The notes under the pieces: generated by a model
What the model was told of the DNA's origin: nothing
The model's input: only the letters and a program-made list of their open reading frames with translations
The model's database searches: none
Program-made: the position numbers and the translations under genes
Part shown: positions 59,669 through 64,000 of the stretch, in pieces
Numbering within the stretch: position 1 is the first letter of the stretch
Layout of the letters: each line of letters opens with the position of its first letter
Assembly: GCF_965363235.1 (NCBI RefSeq)
Contig: NC_134845.1
Location: 12,152,101-12,216,100 of the forward strand
From: Mytilus galloprovincialis
Lineage: Eukaryota; Mollusca; Bivalvia; Mytilida; Mytilidae
DNA: 64,000 bases
Reading direction: 5' to 3'

Positions 59669-60269
59669 GCGACAAACGGAAGAGTTCTAAGTAATATCAT
59701 TGATTATAGAGTGTGCCCTCGATTATTTCCTGCATTTCAATGTGATTTGAAAGTTAAATATTTACTGGACTAGAAAAATGAGCAACAATGTAGGATTTAT
59801 GCATGGACATATAAACCGCTAACCTGCCATTTAAATACAAACAAAAATGTATTTTCATACTCAATATCAAAGTAATAGCAAACGTTTATTACCTTGTAAT
59901 AACTGTACTGATATGTTTATCTTTTGTTCAAAAACTATAACTATACGTTTCATGTTATATGAGGTATCAGTTTTTAGCCCATCGATTACCGTTTCATTGA
60001 ACTTTAAGATATCTTTCGAAATTTAGACTTAGATGAAAACCATGTGCCATAGCAACTTTGTTTCACTTGTTTCGTCGATTGATTTTTGTTAGCTTGTAGG
60101 AACTGCCTCATTTTAAACTAGCCTTGGAGTTTGATAATTTGTTATGCCAATTTTTAAATGTGAAGAATTAAGTACTTTCATGATGATAGACCAATCAAAG
60201 TTTTCATTGAAATTGGTAGCATCGACATAATATATATATTTAATTTTAGTATATATATATAGAGAGAGA

Positions 60270-60411
60270 GAATAATACATGGCAAAATCCGTATCATATG
60301 CCGTATCATCCCGAGATATCAATATCAGCCCGAGGGCCTTTAGGCCCAAGGGATGATATTGGTCGACGGTGATACGGCATGTGATACGGATTTCGTCATG
60401 TCTTATTCTGT
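60270..60411. repeat. Imperfect palindrome with GATACGG motifs
   Basis: AGAATAATACATGGCAAAAT and its approximate inverse at the right end enclose CCGTATCATATGCCGTATCA-type arms, with a GGGCC-containing centre. It is preceded by a TA/GA dinucleotide run (60222-60270). A foldback element is likely. Confidence 0.7.
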
Positions 60412-61109
60412 TTATCATATATTTTAATAGAATCAGATTCATGGGATATCCATTTTTTTTAAATCGTCCGAAATTATAAGCAAGAAAAGAACATTATGAT
60501 TGTGCTCTATTTTCCCAGCTGACCTTTTCTTTTATAGACTTCCTTATTTGCTTAATATCCACATCGTAATATTCCCTATAACCTAATTTTATTCTCAATA
60601 TACGTTTAAGACAATGTATTAAAATGCACCCACAAACGATACTGTTCTATTATTTCAACAAAAAATAATGTCTAAAAAATAAATATTGTAAGATGTAGAA
60701 ATGTTTAAAGTTTTCTAGTTTATTTGGCGATGATATTATTCATGATCTGGTTCATTTTAACTTCTGACGAGGTGAACACCAAGAAAAATATTTATTGAAA
60801 AGTTTGCTATCTATTCTAATCAAATTAAAATCGTAAAAATTTCCATTTGTGTTTTACCCATTAGGTAATGCAAACAGACTTCACAAAAAATAAGACCAAA
60901 TAAGCAATAGAACTTCAGATATTTCCGTTTTATTGTGTCTTTTTTATAGATAAAAATCGCTCGTAAAGTTACTGGTTACTAATTTTTTTTAAATATCGAT
61001 TTTATTTTAAAATTTTTGTTAGTTTGAACTATTTTTTTCCCTTTCATGCCAGGAAATACAGCAACTTGACGTCATAGGTCAAAAGTTGACGTCATTCACA
61101 CTATGATGT

Positions 61110-61215
61110 CACGCCAGGTATGCGATACGGGTTTTGCCATGCGATACGTGGTATGCGATACGGGTTTAGCCATGCGATACGGGGTATGCGATACAGGGTA
61201 TGTGATACAGACTGG
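61110..61215. repeat. Tandem GGTATGCGATACGGG repeats
   Basis: About six copies of an 11-15-bp motif (TATGCGATACGGG, GCCATGCGATACG). They share the GCGATACGG theme with the palindrome at 60270-60411, suggesting that both belong to one roughly 0.95-kb element. Confidence 0.75.
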
Positions 61216-61270
61216 AAAAAATACCCTTTATTAGATATACAAAATTGCTGTATTTTGTACTAAGTATATG

Positions 61271-61274
<4 letters not shown>

Positions 61275-61301
<27 letters not shown>
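61275..61301. repeat. (TA)n microsatellite
   Basis: An uninterrupted alternating TA run. Confidence 0.95.
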
Positions 61302-61302
<1 letters not shown>

Positions 61303-61817
61303 CAAAATTTCTATATGAATCCGTCCTAAAAAAAAGCATTTTCAATATCCGTACTATAAATCAGTTATTTGAATGGTGTTTAGATCAATAAATACATATT
61401 TTTCGAACGTTTTTTTTTAGCATTTTTAAGTTGGAGAAAGTGTTTAGATATGTGTTTATGGTCATTTTTAGCTTATAAATGAGTGTTTCAGGTCTGTAAA
61501 CGTTTAATATTAAAACACATTTAAAGTTGTTTATATATATATATTCAAAACATGTTTACATGTAATGTGTTTACTAAGAGATGTTTTGAGATAATATAGT
61601 CCTATTCATGATGCAAACTAGCATTGAAAGAATATAAAGATGCTTAATTTGAAAATTGTTTTTGCTCAAAAGCAGTCGCTTGTTTACTGTAGTACATGTA
61701 TTTGTCATTATTCTCGATTTCGTTTTCCCTCTTTTTCACTTTATTGTACAAAGGTTAATTTTAATAGATTTAAAGCTGACAGAAATATGGAATCTATGAA
61801 AGTAAATTCATGTCATG

Positions 61818-61899
61818 AATCTTCTGTTCCAAGTTATTATATTACCTGCCCATGTCAAGAATCTTCTGTTCCAATTTATTATATTACCTGCCCATGTCA
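61818..61899. repeat. Two-copy tandem repeat, 41-bp unit
   Basis: GAATCTTCTGTTCCAAGTTA is repeated 41 bases later with one change. From 61900 to 62929 I see only AT-rich sequence with no supported feature. Confidence 0.85.
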
Positions 61900-62929
61900 A
61901 ACATTATTGTCGTCTACGTTGACTATCTTGTAGATTGTTAATCAATGATGTATTTGTTTCCATCTAGCATTTCCAGTTATATATAACTTTGTGTTTGAGG
62001 CTTTAATTGCGCAATGATCATAATTTGATTTGCAACAATTGTTTGCAGTGTTTATTCTTACTTTGACCTGAATTTATTTATGACTCTAACTCATTGTGAT
62101 AACCAACATAAGCTTCAGAAAAAAAATCCCTTATCGTTCAAAATTGTGCTACGCCGGTATATGCAAGACATATTTGAAGCGATTCATATAAAATATGTGG
62201 ATAAGATGAAGTAGGTGCACGACGTTACTATATATAGTTGTGATTCTGTTTGTAAATACTTTCACTAATGGGTTAAGGAGGAAATGATAATACCCCTGAT
62301 TAAATGGTAAAAGCGATATTCACTAAAAGTAACCTGAAACAATAGTTCAAATAAAAACCCTACATGAGTGCACAATATTGTATAGTAACTAAAGTTTGTG
62401 ACAAAATATCATTGAATTAGGATTTATGGTTCCGTATAAAAAAAACAAGAAAAAACGGGCAAAAACGTGAACTGCAATGTTAGAATTGACTTATTCCATG
62501 TCGTTTCAAGGTAATAGTATTGCGGTCAAGCAGATACAACGAAAAGTATTTCAAATCCAGAATTACTCTTTAACTTATACAAGTAGTTTTAATTTGAAAA
62601 TAATTATTTGATTGGTAGTGTCGAAAAACTAAAAAAAAAAAACAATTCGGACTCAGACTAAAACCATAACTCCCCGCATTGAAGTTGAAAGGTTGCTACC
62701 TAACTAAAATTATCAAAATTATCAAAATTCAACTTCATTGTTAAATAACGTAGAAAACCGGGTTTTTTAGGTCAGTAATATATGAGATTGAAGTATTATT
62801 GCAAAGGAAAAAGTTCTGACATTTGCGTTCAAGTAAAATATGCGATAAAATAATACAGTATAATAGTGCAACTAAACATACTGTTTTTAGTTTATGTATG
62901 AAACGTTTACAGGGACCAGAATAGACAAG

Positions 62930-63239
62930 TACCTGTTATTTCTACACTTGAATAGGTACGTTTACCTGTCCATAAATATATTATATTCTTTTACAAGTTA
63001 ATACGAAAGTGTCCTTGAATATTTGAATTTTAATTCACATGGACAAGCCATCATTAACTGACCAATTCGTCTCAGTAACACGATACTATAAACGACACGT
63101 TGTTATATTCTAAAGTCTCTGAAGCGTACAACAAATAAAGGAAGACGATTCAACATCAAAACTGATGAGTTTAAAATGACATTTAGAAAGGTAACAAAAC
63201 GGTGAAAATAGGATTTTATTGTACATTGTACTTGTAAAC
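62930..63239 (+). promoter_or_regulatory. Upstream region of the intact SLC5 first exon (right inverted arm)
   Basis: This 310-base region is the inverted counterpart of 58931-59225, so the likely promoter and 5' UTR of both SLC5 copies share ancestry. Shared blocks include GTCTCAGTAACACGA and ATTGTAC before the start codon. No clear TATA box is visible at a canonical distance. Confidence 0.45.
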
Positions 63240-63317
63240 ATGGTGGAAACACTTCATACAGAGGACTATGTTACTATTGCTATATACTTTGTGGTCGTCT
63301 TAGCAGTAGGACTCTGG
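63240..63317 (+). CDS. First coding exon of an SLC5-family sodium/solute symporter (partial gene)
   Basis: ATG at 63240 opens 26 codons, MVETLHTEDYVTIAIYFVVV then LAVGLW, followed by the donor GTGAGTAG at 63318. This is the N-terminal extracellular stub and first membrane helix of SGLT-like proteins (human SGLT1: [20 protein letters not shown]). The exon ends in phase 0, as does its relic at 58857. No second exon is found before the window ends, so the gene continues beyond. It runs opposite to the decayed copy. The substrate (sugar, myo-inositol or other) cannot be told from one exon. Confidence 0.85.
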
Positions 63318-63784
63318 GTGAGTAGGACTAACAAGGATCATGGCATATTTTAATTTTGCATGAGTTTTATAGATGTAGGGTACATTTATCGGGCGTCTCT
63401 TAAATCCTTGCCTTATATTAAATTCGTCTGTGACCCGTGCAGTGATATTTTTATATTGACACTTATACCCAAGCGAATGTCTTTTTTATTGGCAAATAAA
63501 AGCAAACTAAATTCATTGTTGATAAAAAAAAATGTTGAAAATGTCCTGCATTCTAAGCGCATTACTGGATTGTGCATTATCAAGACTCTCAAGATGAAAT
63601 ATTTGACAGCCGGGGATGTAGTATTTAATACCTAATTAACGTGGGGAGATATATGACTTTATTATACACTTAGTTGTAAATACAGATAAATTGTATGTGT
63701 AATAGAATCATTGACAAGCGTGCTGTATCAGCCACCAGTGATGATATCGATATCAGCACGGTTAAAAAAGCTTTATCACTCCTT

Positions 63785-63925
63785 TAATCTGTATGACGTC
63801 ACGTCATCGATTGCAGTCACTGTTGCAAAGGCTTTATCAAATCCCTAATCTGCATGACGTCATTTCAAACCTATAATCTGTATGACGTCATTTCAAACCT
63901 CCTTATCTGTATGACGTCATGTCAC
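63785..63925. repeat. Tandem AATCTGTATGACGTCA repeats
   Basis: Four units, each with the palindrome TGACGTCA (63794, 63855, 63883, 63912), spaced by TTTCAAACCT-type linkers. TGACGTCA is the CREB/ATF consensus, but the array looks like a repeat family first; it sits in the first intron of the SLC5 gene. Confidence 0.75.
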
Positions 63926-64000
63926 ACAAAAAACATATCCGTGAGGTATATGTATATAATAAAGTGTATATGATATGGCTTTTTCAATATCTCACACCGT

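Overview
The window looks like nuclear DNA of a bivalve mollusc, most likely a marine mussel (Mytilus or a close relative). The reasons are AT-rich, intron-bearing genes, a tandem pair of HSPA12-type (divergent Hsp70) genes of the kind expanded in bivalves, and dense interspersed repeats that I recognise from mussel genomic sequence. The species is an inference. All coordinates and alignments were made by eye.

Layout. 1-2.5 kb: LINE relics, a mussel repeat (called R3 here) and a Mutator-like MITE. About 2.56-24.5 kb and 25.66-45.5 kb: two copies (A and B) of one tandem segmental duplication of about 20 kb. Each copy starts with the same composite repeat (a retroelement 3' end, R1, joined to an L2/CR1-like LINE fragment) and carries one intact minus-strand HSPA12-like gene. 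Gene 1 has coding exons 10162-13663 (584 aa) and gene 2 has 32479-36759 (582 aa). Both have four coding exons at identical splice positions, and a conserved upstream splice site suggests a noncoding first exon. The copies differ by many later insertions: in A a 4.7 kb block, a 2.83 kb TIR element, a PIF/Harbinger-like element and a block with a (GAA)n tract; in B an RTE-type LINE, a CACTA-like foldback, a 3.69 kb TIR element and several short repeats. For several of these the other copy preserves the empty site, so target-site duplications can be read directly.

45.6-46.1 kb: a 95-bp satellite with palindromic cores. 46.7-58.9 kb: eleven minus-strand exons of a sodium/solute symporter (SLC5/SGLT family) that is decayed, with a lost start codon, several frameshifts, in-frame stops and missing exons. 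58.86-63.32 kb: an inverted duplication whose right arm holds an intact first exon (63240-63317, plus strand) of another SLC5 gene running out of the window. The dead and live copies therefore stand head to head, about 4.3 kb apart.

The host genes are not a pathway: one pair is cytosolic actin-fold ATPases (HSPA12), the other plasma-membrane Na+-coupled transporters. What they share is recent local duplication followed by divergence, decay and possible gene conversion. Short reading frames elsewhere show no recognisable protein.
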